This document shows, piece after piece, positions 11,236 through 22,732 of a stretch of DNA of 64,000 nt (positions are counted from its first letter, which is position 1; each line of letters opens with the position of its first letter). The notes under the pieces were generated by a model that saw nothing but the letters and a program-made list of their open reading frames with translations, did no database searches and was not told the DNA's origin. The DNA lies in NCBI GenBank assembly GCA_030063045.1, contig JAQSEB010000054.1, positions 62,001-126,000 of the forward strand. Reading direction: 5' to 3'. The DNA is from Pratylenchus scribneri (Eukaryota > Nematoda > Chromadorea > Rhabditida > Pratylenchidae). The position numbers were made by a program, and so were the translations under genes.

Positions 11236-12478
11236 TCATTCATTTTGAATTCCGAATATCCCGGAGGCAAGAGTTTGAATAATCGCATCTATCAATTTGA
11301 AAAACATGTAAAATTCTCCCAATAAATTCCAATTTTTACTGTCAACAATGGCAGCCACCATTGGGAATGCCTCGCGCAATTCCATTTTGGCATCCTCATC
11401 CAGCGCTTTGAAGCGTTGAACAATTTGATTCACTTCGGTTTTCACAAATTCCAGGCTGAATCCTTTGCCCAAGGCATTTTTTATTTGCTCCACTGACTGT
11501 GGAATGTGATTAAATTTGAGGAATTCAAGTTCAAAATTACTTGGTCAACAAATGAGCGAGCCGGAGGGTTCAATTTAGCAATGGTTTGTCGAATACTTGT
11601 CACCATTTGGACAGCTTTATCATAGAGAGTGTTTGAGCCATTTCGAAGGTCTTAGTTAAGAAAAGGAAATTAGTCCAATCACATCGATAATCGGTGTATG
11701 TGACAATTGGAAATAAAACGGTTTTTAGCGTTGAAGACGGTAATGCCGCTGGGTAAATTTATATACTATTTTGTATTTGTAGAGCATAAAATTGGCTATA
11801 AAATGATTTCAAAAGCTTTGCCAACTGTTGAATATTTGCCGGGTTATGGCCCAAAATAACAATGGTTTAATTAAATTTGTTTTTTGGCCATTTTTGGCCT
11901 TAATTCTGTAAATTATCTAACATTGACCAATGCCTTTGATGTCAATTTAAAGCTTATTTTATGGCTAACAAAATACTATATAAATTGCACTATCGTATTA
12001 CCACTATTTGAAGCCCCCTCCTATTAGAAATCTTCCCTCTATTAGAAGCCTCCTTTGGATGTCTACGAAAATTTTAAGCCCCGGGGCTTCTAATAGAGGA
12101 AATACGGTAGCAGTTTTATCCCTATCAAACTGGACCGTTTCATCCCCTATTTGGCGTCCCCATTTGTCATAACACTAAATCAACCCAAAAATTACCCGTT
12201 AAAACCTCTCCAACACTGGCATAGTTGGGTGCTTTCGAGAGGACTTTTTCCAAAACTTGCCGATCGCTTCTTGTCAAATTCTCATAGAAATCGCGCGCTT
12301 CCAATGGGATAATTTCTAAAATTGGATACTCTAAAATGGATCATCAACATCATTTGAAAATGCCTTGAATTGTGTTGCGCAAATTATTTTGCAATTCGTG
12401 TTGGCCATTGGATGGAAAAGCATTAATTGGGTAAAGGAAATGTCCAATAACAACGAAAGAACAAAGAAAAATCAACAT
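11236..12478 (-). CDS. Divergent FAR-family (fatty-acid and retinol-binding) secreted protein
   Basis: Exons 12364-12478, 12217-12315, 11541-11650, 11236-11496. The first exon encodes a signal peptide (MLIFLCSFVVIGHFLYPINA). The mature part follows the FAR plan: EIIPLEARDFYENLTRSDRQ matches the DLVPPEVTTFYNELTEEDKQ region of the neighbour, and KLNPPARSFVDQ matches its DALNPEAKEFV. FAR proteins are alpha-helical lipid carriers secreted by nematodes. Intron 1 (12316-12363) starts with GC rather than GT (CAAG|GCATTT), and the phase fits exactly. The protein ends with FGIQNE. It lies just downstream of, and in the same direction as, the classical FAR gene, consistent with an old tandem duplication. 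Exon 2's donor was chosen by phase. Confidence 0.75.
11740..12000. repeat. R5 inverted-repeat element, copy in a FAR-like intron
   Basis: AATTGGCTATAAAATGAT near the left and ATTTTATGGCTAACAAAATA near the right bracket a TGGCC-rich core with GGTTTAATTAAA. A related copy lies at 45790-46030. It sits in the intron between exons 2 and 3 of the FAR-like gene. Confidence 0.55.
11993..12115. mobile_element. R4 small TIR element
   Basis: The ends ATCGTATTACC... and ...AGGAAATACGGTA are inverted, with arms rich in CTATTAGAAGCC. Copies with the same TACCGTA-type ends are at 27685-27880, 28700-28895 and 43328-43432. A TA-ended short palindromic element suggests a Tc1/mariner-type MITE; this is inference. 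Confidence 0.6.
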
Positions 12479-12764
12479 TTTTTAGGAAGTTTTAACTTTA
12501 AACGATTGGAAAAAGATTTAATTAGGATTGGACTGGTCTATATTCTATATGGAACAGAAAACAGATGTGATCTTAAGAAGACTAACTAAGGTGGAAGCTT
12601 CATTTCGTAAAAAATTCCACTCAATCACCCCAATTTTTCCTCCCTTTGATTTGTTCATTTTTTTATTGCCAAATGTTTATTTCATTTGAAGACAAAAATA
12701 TTATTTGTGGTGTATGTGATGGATTATTCTGACTTCTTTCTTTCTCATTCTTCTTTGCTCTCAT

Positions 12765-13578
12765 TTAAGCAGCTGGTGCGGCGCCCTCCGGCTTCAACAG
12801 GCTTTTGGCCAAATTCTGGAACTTTTCGTCTGAAAATTGGGTTCAAAGTAATTATCAGTGGCCATTTTTGTGACTCACTCGAAACAATTCCAGTGATTTT
12901 GGGGAAGTTGGTCTTCAACGATTCCTTGGCCTCGTCGTTAAGGCCCTTGTACCTTTAAAAATTGGAATATAATTTATTTTAAAATAAAATTTAAACTCAC
13001 TTCTCGATGATTTCATTGGCCGCTTTGCGCAATTCCTCCAAGTTGGGCTTCTCTCCGGGCTTGGGGCGAAGGGCCTTCAGCTTGTCAATAACCTAAAAAA
13101 CAAATTATTTTACATCAAATAATCCAAAAATGCAGTAAACGAACCCCGGTGACGAACTCCTTGGCCTCAGGGTTCAACGCATCAATTTTGCCTTTGACCA
13201 AGTTTCGGAGTTCCACAGCCTGAAAAAGGGCGATCATTTTAAGTCAATTCCATCAGTCCCCCACCTTGTTGTAGAGCTTCTCGCTTTTGGCCTTCAGGGC
13301 CTCCAACGCCTGGTCCTCATTTTGGAATTCCTCATGGCGGCCGGCAATTTCCTTCAAAATTTGTTTGTCCTCCTCGGTCAACTCATTGTAGAAGGTGGTG
13401 ACCTCCGGTGGGACCAAATCTGTAAAGGGACAAACTTGCGATTTGCTCACATTTCCCATCCCATTTTCGAGTCAAATTTACCTCGGTATTCCTCAGGAAT
13501 GGAATTCAGATCCAGCGGTGGAATCACTGCGGAATGGGCCAAGGCCAGAAAAGCCAAAATGCAGACCAACTTAAGCAT
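12765..13578 (-). CDS. far-1: Fatty-acid and retinol-binding protein, FAR-1 type
   Basis: Six exons: 13482-13578, 13265-13419, 13145-13219, 13001-13092, 12879-12952, 12765-12829, all phases consistent. A signal peptide MLKLVCILAFLALAHSA is followed by VIPPLDLNSIPEEYRDLVPP. Alpha-helical, Lys/Glu-rich sequence follows with LRKAANEIIEKYKGLNDEAK and ends LLKPEGAAPAA. This closely matches my memory of cyst-nematode FAR-1, a secreted surface protein that binds fatty acids and retinol and is reported to interfere with plant lipid-based defence signalling. The length (about 186 residues) fits the family. Its neighbour at 11236-12478 is a divergent relative. The upstream region faces the HMG gene at 14547, so the two may share an intergenic promoter region. 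Confidence 0.93.
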
Positions 13579-14546
13579 ATTTTTTTGATTGTTCCGAGTG
13601 GATTTGTGGGGAAGGTTGATTTTGGTCGAGAACACAGAAAAGTAAAATGTGGCTTGGCCGTAACTTTGCCCCATCTTTTATATGGAACCAGCCGATATAA
13701 GCAAAGGTGCCTCCTCTGGCCCGGCTGTCCGACGAGTCCAAATTCCATTGAGGCCGGCCATGTTTATTTGGCCGCCAACAATTGGTTGGCTCCCAAAATT
13801 GCGTCCACATTTCCCCATTCCCATTCTGATTAATTGCCCAAGCCCCTATCATTGGGCGGCATGAAAGACTGGAAATAAACAGATCCCCAATCCAATCTGG
13901 CCAATAGGCCATAGAGAAATCGGTGGTTGGTTGATGGAAGCAAAATTGAAAAAGCGACCTCTGCCCGTTGGGGATTTGCCGGGTGAAATTTAATCGGCGG
14001 CGTAAAATTAATCATCGGTCAAGCATCCATCGTCAATTAATTTCCAATTCTTTGAAAAGATTTTAAAGCTTAATGCTTGATGCATGGCCTATCCTAGAAA
14101 TAAAGTTTAAAGAGCAAAGAAATCCAAGAATCTTCAACAGCTGACTATGCGATTCTGCCCTCAAGCGACATTTTTTACTACGGTGCTTCTTGAATTCATT
14201 TTATGTTTAAAATAATAAAATTGGCAAAATGTCTTTCGCTTCGAAACTCCAGTATTGATTTTTGTTTTAAGCGAGCAAAGCGCCCAAAGCAAAAGTAAAA
14301 ACGCCCAAAGCAAAGTGAAGCGGCGGGGGTCGGGGTTGCGGGTTGGGTTGGGTTTTGTTCGCGCATGCTTTATGTTGTCAAAAGAAGTGAAATTGACATA
14401 CTTTATACTTGCCAAATTACTTATTTTTGTAAAGTTATGCTCACAATAATTACATTTTAGATATTTTAGAGATTGCTGATTACTTTTTTAAAACTATTAT
14501 TCGGACATTGACGCTTAACATTTAGAAAGTGAACAGCCGCATTGAA
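13579..14546. promoter_or_regulatory. Shared divergent intergenic region of far-1 (-) and the HMG gene (+)
   Basis: The two start codons, at 13578 (-) and 14547 (+), lie head to head about 970 bp apart with no supported exon between. Any promoter elements of both genes must be here. A GCCCAAAGCAAA motif is repeated around 14280-14320. Confidence 0.5.
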
Positions 14547-16132
14547 ATGGTTAGTACTTTCAAATTATTTCTATTCAAAAGAATATTTACTTTATTAAGA
14601 TTGCGAATTCGTACATTGTGAACACGCCAAGTGGCCAATACACAATCCAACAACAACCCGGTGTCACTGGCATTCATCAACCGCAACAAATCATCCATCA
14701 TGTTATTCCGCAACAGCGCCCCTCAAACAGTACATTCAACATGCATCATGAGAGACCGCTGGTCCGTGGGAAGACTTCCCCATATGGGTTTTTCGTCAAA
14801 ATGTGCTACGGTTGGATTAGCTTAATTTAATGATAAAATTGTGTTTTTTAGAAGAACATAAGAAGAAATACCCAAATGAATGTGTCCAAGTGACGGAAAT
14901 CTCGAAGAAATGTTCGCAGAAATGGAAGGTTACTAATTTTGTCCAAAATTTTTACAAATTTATTTAACTTTTGAGACTATGACCGACGATGAGAAAAAGC
15001 GCTTCTTTGAGCTGGCCCAAAAGGATGCTGAACGCTACCAGGCCGAGGTGGCCGCCTATGGAGGTGAAGATGTGCTCAAAAAGAAGAAGCGAGCAAAGAA
15101 GGACCCGAATGCGCCAAAGAGGGCATTGTATGAATTAATTTTTAAACATTAAAAATGCAAAAATCTTCAGGTCTGCCTTCTTTTTCTTCTCAAATGAAAA
15201 ACGCCAGGAAGTCTCGGCCAGTCATCCGGAGTGGAAAGTTGGCCAAATCGCACAGGAGCTGGGATTGCGATGGAAAGCACTGCCAGAAGAGGAAAGACAA
15301 ATTTTCGAGAAGAAAGCCCAAGAGGATAAGGAACGATATGCTGATGTAAATTATAATTTGGAATTTAATTTAAATGTTTAAATTTAAGGAAATGCGCGCC
15401 TATCGGAGTGAGAATGCCCAAATTATGGGAGGAGGGAAGCAATTTTTCTCGGGACAAGCCGCAATTGGAGAAGTCAAACCAGTCGCTGGGGATCTTAAGC
15501 AACAGGTTCGGAATTTATAAAATTTAGGTTAAAAAAAAATCTGAAATTTTTCAAAATCATAAAAATATACACCAAATTCCAATCGGCAATTTTGACGAAC
15601 TGGTGAATACAAAATATTTCGACCAAAATGGGATCTTAACTTATACTCAAAATTTAAAAAAATCAAATTTTTTCAAAAGAAAAACTAAAATGTATTGGAT
15701 TTTTAAAAACCCTACTTTTTGAGAGCAAAATGGTCATAAAACTTTTGCATTTTTGACTTTTAGGCAAAATCAATGGGAAATTTGTGTTTTTCTGTTTAGT
15801 AGTTCCCCAAGACGCGTCAATTAAGCCATAATAACATTGGTTGGGTTATGGCTTTTGGGTAATAAAATTTTCGAACTTTTGACGACCCCCGGGGCCAGGG
15901 TACCCTTTGCTTTTGTTTGAGAGCTTTTGTATGGATTAAATTTCCCAAAATTCCATCCCAGATGGTTGAGCAACATTTGAATCCATCCACCACCACCACA
16001 ATGGTGACAACCACCCGTCAGCCGCAAATGGTCATTGTGCAACAATCGCAAGCAGCCCAACAACCTGGCCAGCTGCCAATGCAAATTCTGGAAGAGCAAC
16101 ATGGTGGAAATCAGCCCCAACAGCATGGATAA
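14547..16132 (+). CDS. hmg-1.2: Two-HMG-box DNA-binding protein (HMG-1.2/DSP1 type)
   Basis: Exons 14547-14549 (start codon only), 14600-14810, 14852-14938, 14976-15127, 15171-15345, 15389-15505, 15962-16132. The N-terminal part is Gln/His-rich (QQQPGVTGIHQPQQIIHHVI). HMG box A starts with KTSPYGFFVKMCYEEHKKK and ends near YQAEVAAYGGED. A basic linker KKKKRAKKDPNAPKRALSA leads into box B (FFFFSNEKRQEVSASHPEWK ... ERYADEMRAYRSENAQI). The tail is Thr/Gln-rich and ends QQHG. Such proteins bend DNA in chromatin and act as transcription co-factors. A poly-Gln N-terminus with two boxes is typical of fly DSP1 and nematode HMG-1.2. The exact start rests on the one-codon exon; an upstream 5' exon is possible. 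Confidence 0.9.
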
Positions 16133-17292
16133 ATGATAGATGATGAGAATTACACTTGCCTATTCCCCCACCACCCCCATCCTTCATGCTATTTTATATA
16201 TTCATTTCCACATAAAATTCAAAATTTATTCGCTTATTTTGTGACCACCTGAACCTACATAAAAAAAAATTCATTTTATAATCAAATCATCACAATTTAA
16301 TCAGAGAGGGGGTCAATTTCTAATTTTTCGGCACCATTTTATCATCAAAAAAGGAAAAAAAACCAATTTTGACCCTCTACAAAAATAATTAATTTTTGGG
16401 ACCATTTTATCATTAAAAACTCTCCAATAAATCCGTAAATCTTTTGAGACCCTCTTCTATCCAGCGCAAATTTTGTAAACCCTTTCTTATCATTTTATAA
16501 ACAATTATTCAAATAATCACGCCAATCCTCTTAAAATCCCATCCCATCAATCCATTTTTTTTATAAACTTAGTTAGCTGGAAACAGCGCCAAGATATGAC
16601 CTCATCAATCAATCAATTTAATCAATCAAAATAAACACACACACATTTTTTGCTGCTGTTTTTTAGAAATAAAATGAATAAATAAATTTCACAGTGTTTT
16701 CTTTTGAATTTATTTTATAAAACATTAGAAAATTGAGAATTTAGGAAAATAAAATTAATAACATTGAAAAGTTGTATTTGAGAATGGATAACAAAATTTA
16801 AAAAATTGAGAATTTAAAATGATCAAAATTAGTCATTGTTCTTCACCGTTCATTCATCAAATATCTATTCGTCGTTGCGATCGATCAAAAAGTTCACGTC
16901 CAATTTCTTCGTGTTCGCCTCCTTCCTTAATATTAAGAATTTTTAAGCGAATAAATAATGGTTTAAGGGTTTGTCCCATACAAAAACCAAATATACCCAA
17001 AAATTGGATTGAGCTGGTCAAGAAGACGCATTGAATGGTATATAATTTGGTTATGGTTTGGTCAACAATTTAAGGGTTTTAAACGGTTTAAACCACATTT
17101 TGGTTTGGTCAACAATTAAAGGGTTTTAAACGGTTTAAACCACATTTTGGTTTAAAAGTTTAAAACTAAATTAGATTTGGTTAAACCTAAGCCAAAATAT
17201 AATCAAATGATGCGTCTAGACCGAGATCAATCGATTAAGTATATACTTTATTATAAGTTTAAGATAATCCTATGAACCATTTTTCGGATTTT
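16133..17292. other. HMG-gene 3' region and R1 repeat
   Basis: 16133-16800 is A/T-rich with several AATAAA signals (for example near 16670-16685) and no exon, fitting a 3' UTR and terminator region. 16957-17280 is a reverse-orientation R1 copy with two tandem inner units of TTTTAAACGGTTTAAACCAC. Confidence 0.6.
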
Positions 17293-18750
17293 TTAATACA
17301 TTTTTGTAATTTTTTTCCCAATTTTAAAATGGCATAAACTAACGAGAAATTCTTGAGCAGCCTCACGCAATGTAATAACTACTCTCCTTTCCGTCACGTG
17401 ATGTGCAAAAATGGAATGTTCCCATAAATGGCGTTGAGTCCCACTCAAGCAGAGCAGAGATCGGCGATAAAGCGGCAAAAACACTAGCAAATTTTCTTCC
17501 AAATTCCGTAGAGTAATTAAACTGTTACTGAGTAGATTAATGCTAAAAAATATGCTTATTAAAATTTGAGGATATTATTTATATTTACGGATAAATTGGG
17601 CATTTCTCAAAATTTTCAAGGCCGTTAACTCATCAATTTTGGAAACCTCGATTTATAGACAACCCAGAAATTTGAGAATAGGCTCATTCGATTCGGCTTG
17701 ATCGATTTAATCTATGAAATTTCAATTTTGAACCGGTATGAACTCGTTTTAAAAGCTGAAGCGTTGTTTAAACTTTAAACCGGTTTTGGTTTACTAACTT
17801 TTGCCTAAGCTCTAATATCGGTTTTAAATTAAAATTTCATAGACTAAATCGACCAAGCCGAATCAAATGAGCCTATTTTCGTGAACACGTAGAAGACAAG
17901 ATTTCGAAAATTGACCCGTTAAAGATCTGGAAAAATAAGGAAATGCCCCCATTTCCAACATTTTCCGCAACTTCTTTAAAACCTGATCAGTCGTTCGCCC
18001 CAAATCCATTGATCGTCAATGTGCATATCGATTGATGAAAGCCGTTTGGGTGAATAATCCAAATTGCACAATTCCACCGGGAAAAAGCCGCTCAATTTTT
18101 CGCAATTTAAATCATTGATTTTATCCAATAAGATGTCAGTATATTTTGGAAGTCCTTTAAATTGGTCCATCTTTATCTTCTTTTGTTTAAAATTCACTTG
18201 GGGGCCGAAATCCTTGAATTTTTCAATCAATTTAAATTTTTAAAACAGGTTTAAACCTGTTTTAGCCTTCCGGATTGTGAAAATTTCCACTCACTTTTGT
18301 CAATATTTTCGATTAGATTTTGCTCTTCTTTCGCGGAAATAAAATCCGTCAATATCAAAACTCCATCCAATTCATCGGTGCATTCCATCGTACAAACATG
18401 ATTAGCGGATTTGGAATTCATTTCGGCATAAATCTCAACAAGTGATGAATTATAAAATAGGGAGGGACTGAAAATTAATCAAATAAATTTTTCAAAAAAA
18501 TTATTTTTTTTTACATATAATGTGCTTTTCGATCATGTGGACTAAAAATAAAGCATTTTTGGCCATTGTAGGGAGATAATTCCTTGGCAATATTTTTGGA
18601 AATTATTCGATCCGAATCCAAACAATATGCGCAAAATCTAATTAATTTAATGAAATTATGATTTTTTAATTCTTTTTAAAACCGTATTCCTTTGCATCCA
18701 CAAATGATGTTATTTTTATCAAAATTGTTATTATTAATTGTTGTTGACAT
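17293..18750 (-). CDS. alkbh4: ALKBH4-like Fe(II)/2-oxoglutarate dioxygenase
   Basis: Exons 18683-18750, 18515-18637, 18257-18467, 17983-18212 and a terminal exon about 17293-17527. The N-terminus has the ALKBH4 zinc-like motif CGCKGIRFCAYC. Then come SEWKFSQSGRLKQDFGPQVN, FPVELCNLDYSP, and SSIDMHIDDQWIWGERLI holding the HxD iron ligands. The last exon gives HLWEHSIFAHHVTERRVVIT with the second His and the 2-oxoglutarate-binding Arg. ALKBH4 is known to demethylate actin and act on other targets. The join between 17983 and the last exon is not resolved; one small exon in 17585-17640 is possible. Intron 4 contains an inverted-repeat element (R6). Confidence 0.88.
17675..17890. repeat. R6 inverted-repeat element inside the ALKBH4-like gene
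   Basis: GGCTCATTCGATTCGGCTTG ATCGATTTA at 17689 is mirrored by AAATCGACCAAGCCGAATCA at about 17845. The arms are about 50 nt around a core with AAACCGGTTTTGGTTTA. Related copies are at 60005-60330 and, in part, 38835-38965, 47370-47445 and 63890-64000. Confidence 0.75.
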
Positions 18751-18835
18751 TGATTTAGAAGATTGGAAATAAATTGGAGGATATTTTTAATGAGATGAAG
18801 AGGTGAGGAACAAGGATGTTAATATTCTGGAAGAT

Positions 18836-18953
18836 TTTGCCCTTCAAAATAAAATGCCATTGTTGGTTTTTTGATCCCACTTTTGCCAATTCCGGCATTT
18901 AGATTTGGGGTGCGGGCATCAAAAAACCAACAATTCCATTTTAAATTTATAAT
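18836..18953. repeat. Hairpin element
   Basis: AAAATGCCATTGTTGGTTTT near 18850 pairs with AAAACCAACAATTCCATTTT near 18925. TTTGATCCCAC and GTGCGGGCATCAAA continue the arms. About 118 bp in all; no other copy was seen. Confidence 0.75.
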
Positions 18954-19194
18954 GGCGTAGAAAGTGGAATGGACTTTTTGAATTTGAGTTTGTGCTTTGT
19001 GTAGCCAAAATAAACCAAAGCAAATCTCGTGTACGTGTACGGCACTATATAAAATTCTCATTGACTGTTTCAAATTTCCGATTTTTGTTGGCGCATTGTA
19101 CCTATACAATATCTCGGCTCGGGATCGGGGTGCGGGGTGCTAGCTGCTAGGTTACTATTGCAGTTTACCGGATTGAAGAGAAAAAGGATGACGA

Positions 19195-19450
19195 AGATCA
19201 AGAAAGAGAAGAAGAAGATAATGATGCGGATGATAAAGAAGAAGATGATGATGAAGAAGATGATGATAATGATGAGGATGATGAAGAAGAAGATGATATG
19301 ATAATGATGATGAAGATGATAATGATGAAGAAGACGAAGATGAGGAAGATAATGATAAGGATGAAGAAGAAGAAGATGATGAAAGAAGATCGTCCTCAGC
19401 TTCATCTCTTCTTCATCATCCTCATCGTTATCTTCTTCTTCTCCTCCTTC
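19195..19450. repeat. (GAAGAT)n-like purine tract with inverted pyrimidine end
   Basis: About 190 bp of GAAGATGATGAAGAA-type sequence is followed at 19405 by its approximate complement (CTTCTTCATCATCCTCATC). The resulting acidic or basic open frames are composition artefacts. Confidence 0.8.
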
Positions 19451-20489
19451 TTCATCATCTTTTTTCCCTTCCATCCCGTAAACTGCACTGTGGCCCACTG
19501 CCCAGTATCTCTCAATCAATATCAATTTCATCAATCATCATTCCCAGCGTCATTTCTTTTCCTTAATCTTAATCTGTTACATTGGTGGCGAGCAAGTGCA
19601 AAGAAAATCTAGAAATTTTTTCTTATCATTCATAATTTAATTTCATCCTCCTCCTATGCCCTTTCATTCTTCCTTTTTTTTATCCAATCTTCCTCCTCCA
19701 CTCCTCATTCCTTTTGATATGATGCACATTTTTAAGGCGTATTGAATTTCTCCTTCACCTAAACGAACAAAAACAAAAATAAATGTAAAACAAATTTGCG
19801 GATTCCATTCACTTTTTTACACAAAGTAGGGACGAAATGCGAGAAGTTTACTCATTCGCTTTTTATTAAGTTCAAAAAAAATCCTCGAAAAAATTATCAA
19901 TACCCGCTTTCCATCCCCACACGCGTCCACACTGCTATATTCCCGCCGCACAATGAATGGGTAGATGGGATTATATGGCCATAAATGTTTATGGATTATT
20001 TATTCTTCTTATTGGCCTTTTTCCCCGCTCTTCTTGAAATGACAATTTTAGCTCTGGGCTTGACCAAAATCCTTAAAAGCGCGCGCTATTTTCAAAGAAA
20101 AAAAAGGGGGGGGGGGGTGAGATAATTGATTTTTTTGTTATTGTTTTATGGGTTTATCTTATTTCAAGGAAACTCAATAGCTTTATCATCATCATCAATT
20201 ACACAAGAAAACATGTAATAGTTTTTAGTAATGCTTTTACTTCTACAACATCCGACGATTAGTTTACGTAATTCCGGACCCTAATGCGCGCTAAGAACCC
20301 CAGCTCACTCACTCATATCTTTTCGATGCCAAAATTGTTTGCTAATCCGCGCGTGTTACTTATAATGTCCTTAAAAATACTAAAGTAATACAGAAGAACT
20401 GTTCATATAGTTTTTATCCACAGCAAATTAAAAGACAAAACTAATAAAGCAAATTATTTTTTAACCACTAAACTTCGCTACTAATAAAA

Positions 20490-22732
20490 ATGTCCGTCGA
20501 GCAGCAAGATGAGCAAATAGTCCAGGAAATTGTCGGCCAAGTCATGAATGTCACACTTGGTAAAATATTACTTTTTTATTACTTTAATTAACTTCATTTT
20601 TAAGACGATGGAAATGTCGCCGAACTCGACCACCACAGCAATTCTGCATCAAAGTTGAACAGCACCGACGAAGCCATTGCACTTGAGGTGTCAAATTTGA
20701 ATGCCTGCGATGTTTCGACTGATTACACCGATTCGGAGGAAGCCAACGCCGACAAGAAGGATGAATCACTGCATTCACCGAAAGCGGAAGAGAAGCAAAA
20801 GGTCATTGCAAATTTCTTTAAAAACCTTAAGAATTTGTAGTTTGGGACAAAAACCTGAAGATTTGCTGATCAAAAGACCTTAAGATTTACTGGTCGAAGA
20901 GACCTTAAGATTTACTGGTCAAAAAACCTTAAGATTTATTGGTCAAAATTAAAGAAAGGTTAACGGTTAAAAAAACCTTAAGATTTACCGGTCAAAAAAC
21001 CTTAAGATTTATTGGTCAAAAAGGACCTTAAGATTTACTGGTGAAAAAGACCTTAAGTTTTACTGGTGAAAAAGAACCTTAAGATTTACTGGTAAAAAGG
21101 TCCTTAAGATTTAATGGTCAAGAGATCTTAAGATTTACTGGTGAGAAAACCTGCTGAAGATTTACTGGTAAAAAGGACCTTAAGATTTACTGGTCAAGAG
21201 ATCTTAAGATTTACCGGCCAAAAGACCTTTAGATTTACTAGTCAAAGAGAAGAGACCCTAAGATTTAATGGTCACAAAAACCTTAAGATTACTAGTTAAA
21301 CAGACCTGAAGATTTACTACTCAAAAGACCTAAAGATTTTTTACTTTTTTAGATGAGCATTTCCGCAATGTTAGAAGGCAAGAATGCGAGTTATACGGTG
21401 GCCGCCATCAGCTATGGAGATGACTCATCAATGCTAGAAGGCAAGAACACCGAAGTTTCTGCGATGACCAACGGCATTGGAGATGAATCGGTAAATAACT
21501 AGTTCATTAAATTTTGGTAACATTAGTGAGGTTCGTGCTTCGGTTTTTTGGTTCTAATAACAGCTAAAATAGAATTCATAAAAAGTGAAAACCAGACCAG
21601 GAAAAAATGACTTCTTCGGAGTGGGTTCGAACCCGAGACCCATAAATTTGCACAAAGTTTCGGGGTCCGCTCTTCCAAACAGGTCAAAAATTTTTCAAAA
21701 AATTTTTAATGAAATTAGTAAAATTTTTGTGTATATTTTAGAGCCTTCCACATGATTCCGACAATTTGGTGGAGGAAGCCAAGAAGGACGAATCACCGCC
21801 GCCATCACCCAAAGAAGAAGAAGATGGAAAGCAAAAGGTTGGGAATTTTACTGTCAATTTTAATAAATTATTTTTTAGAAGGACCTTTCAATGATGGAAG
21901 ACGAAGGCAATGATGAAGTTACGGCGGTGGCCACCAACAACAATGATGGAGAAGAATCGGTAAATACCAAAAATATTAATTTTTTGACTTTTTTTTTGGG
22001 TATTTTTAGGATCTTCCATTCAATTCTACAGCTGGACAAAACGGCGGCTCCGCTCATGAGGTGTCAAATCTTCTTGATGTTTCGGCGACTGATTCCGTCG
22101 ACAATTTGAATGAATCCACCAAAACCGCAATATCGCCATATTCGCCAACACCGAAAGAGGAGGAAGAAAAGCAACAGGTAAAATTAATTACGGATAATTT
22201 TAAGTAATTTACTCTTTAGAAGGACATTTCAATGGTGGAAGGCAACAATGAAGTTCGGGCAATGGTCACTGAGAGCGGTGGAGAAGAATCGGTAAAAATT
22301 TTTAGATTTTTTGGGCTATTTTAAGAAATTTGAACCATTTTAAGGACTTTTTAAGGCTATCTAAAAATTTTGGAGATCATCAAGTTTTTTGGACATTTGT
22401 TTGGCCTCAGGTCTTTAAGCCATAAGGTTTTTGGGCCAATTTAAAGGTTTTGAACCATCTTAAAGTTTTTTCGGGCCATCTTAAAGTTTTTGAACCATTT
22501 ACCATTTAAATCTTAATTTTAGGAACTCGCATTCAATTCTGCTGCTGATGTTGGACAAAACGACAACAACAATGATGGCAACATTACCACCACCACCAAC
22601 AACGACATGGATTCGGACACAGCAGCAAATGGTCATGGCGGATTCTCCTCCTCAGCGCAGGAAGGCAAAGTTGAACCGAAGCAGCAGCCACCGCAAAAGA
22701 CCAACAAGACCAAACTGTGCAGCGTTCTTTGA
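20490..22732 (+). CDS. Acidic disordered protein built from repeated exon pairs
   Basis: Exons 20490-20559, 20605-20801, 21353-21490, 21742-21837, 21879-21959, 22010-22177, 22220-22291, 22523-22732. I do not recognise the protein. Long exons 2, 4 and 6 each end in a similar way (ESLHSPKAEEKQK, ESPPPSPKEEEDGKQK, SPYSPTPKEEEEKQQ). Short exons 3, 5 and 7 are also alike (SISAMLEGKN, KDLSMMEDEGNDEV, KDISMVEGNNEV) and end DES or EES. All these internal introns are phase 0, so the exon pair can be duplicated without breaking the frame. The protein is Glu/Asp/Asn/Ser-rich with no signal peptide, membrane segment or known domain. The C-terminus is KTNKTKLCSVL. The start was chosen as the first ATG, with MSVEQQDEQIVQEIVGQV following. 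Confidence 0.78.
20845..21340. repeat. ~27 bp minisatellite in intron 2 of the acidic-protein gene
   Basis: About 17 copies of CCTTAAGATTTACTGGTCAA with variable A/G spacers. The intron is otherwise empty. Confidence 0.85.

Larger units (their letters stand above)
18751..20489. other. Gene-free region between ALKBH4-like and the acidic-protein gene
   Basis: Contains the hairpin at 18836-18953 and the purine-rich tract at 19195-19450. No exon is supported. Near 20110 there is a run of ten G. Confidence 0.5.

Noticed and set aside
18819..19109. 96-codon minus-strand open frame
   Set aside because: Lies across a hairpin element; no motif or splice support.
19070..19612. Asp/Glu-rich or Met/Lys-rich open frames
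   Set aside because: Simple GAAGAT-type repeat; no splice or start support.
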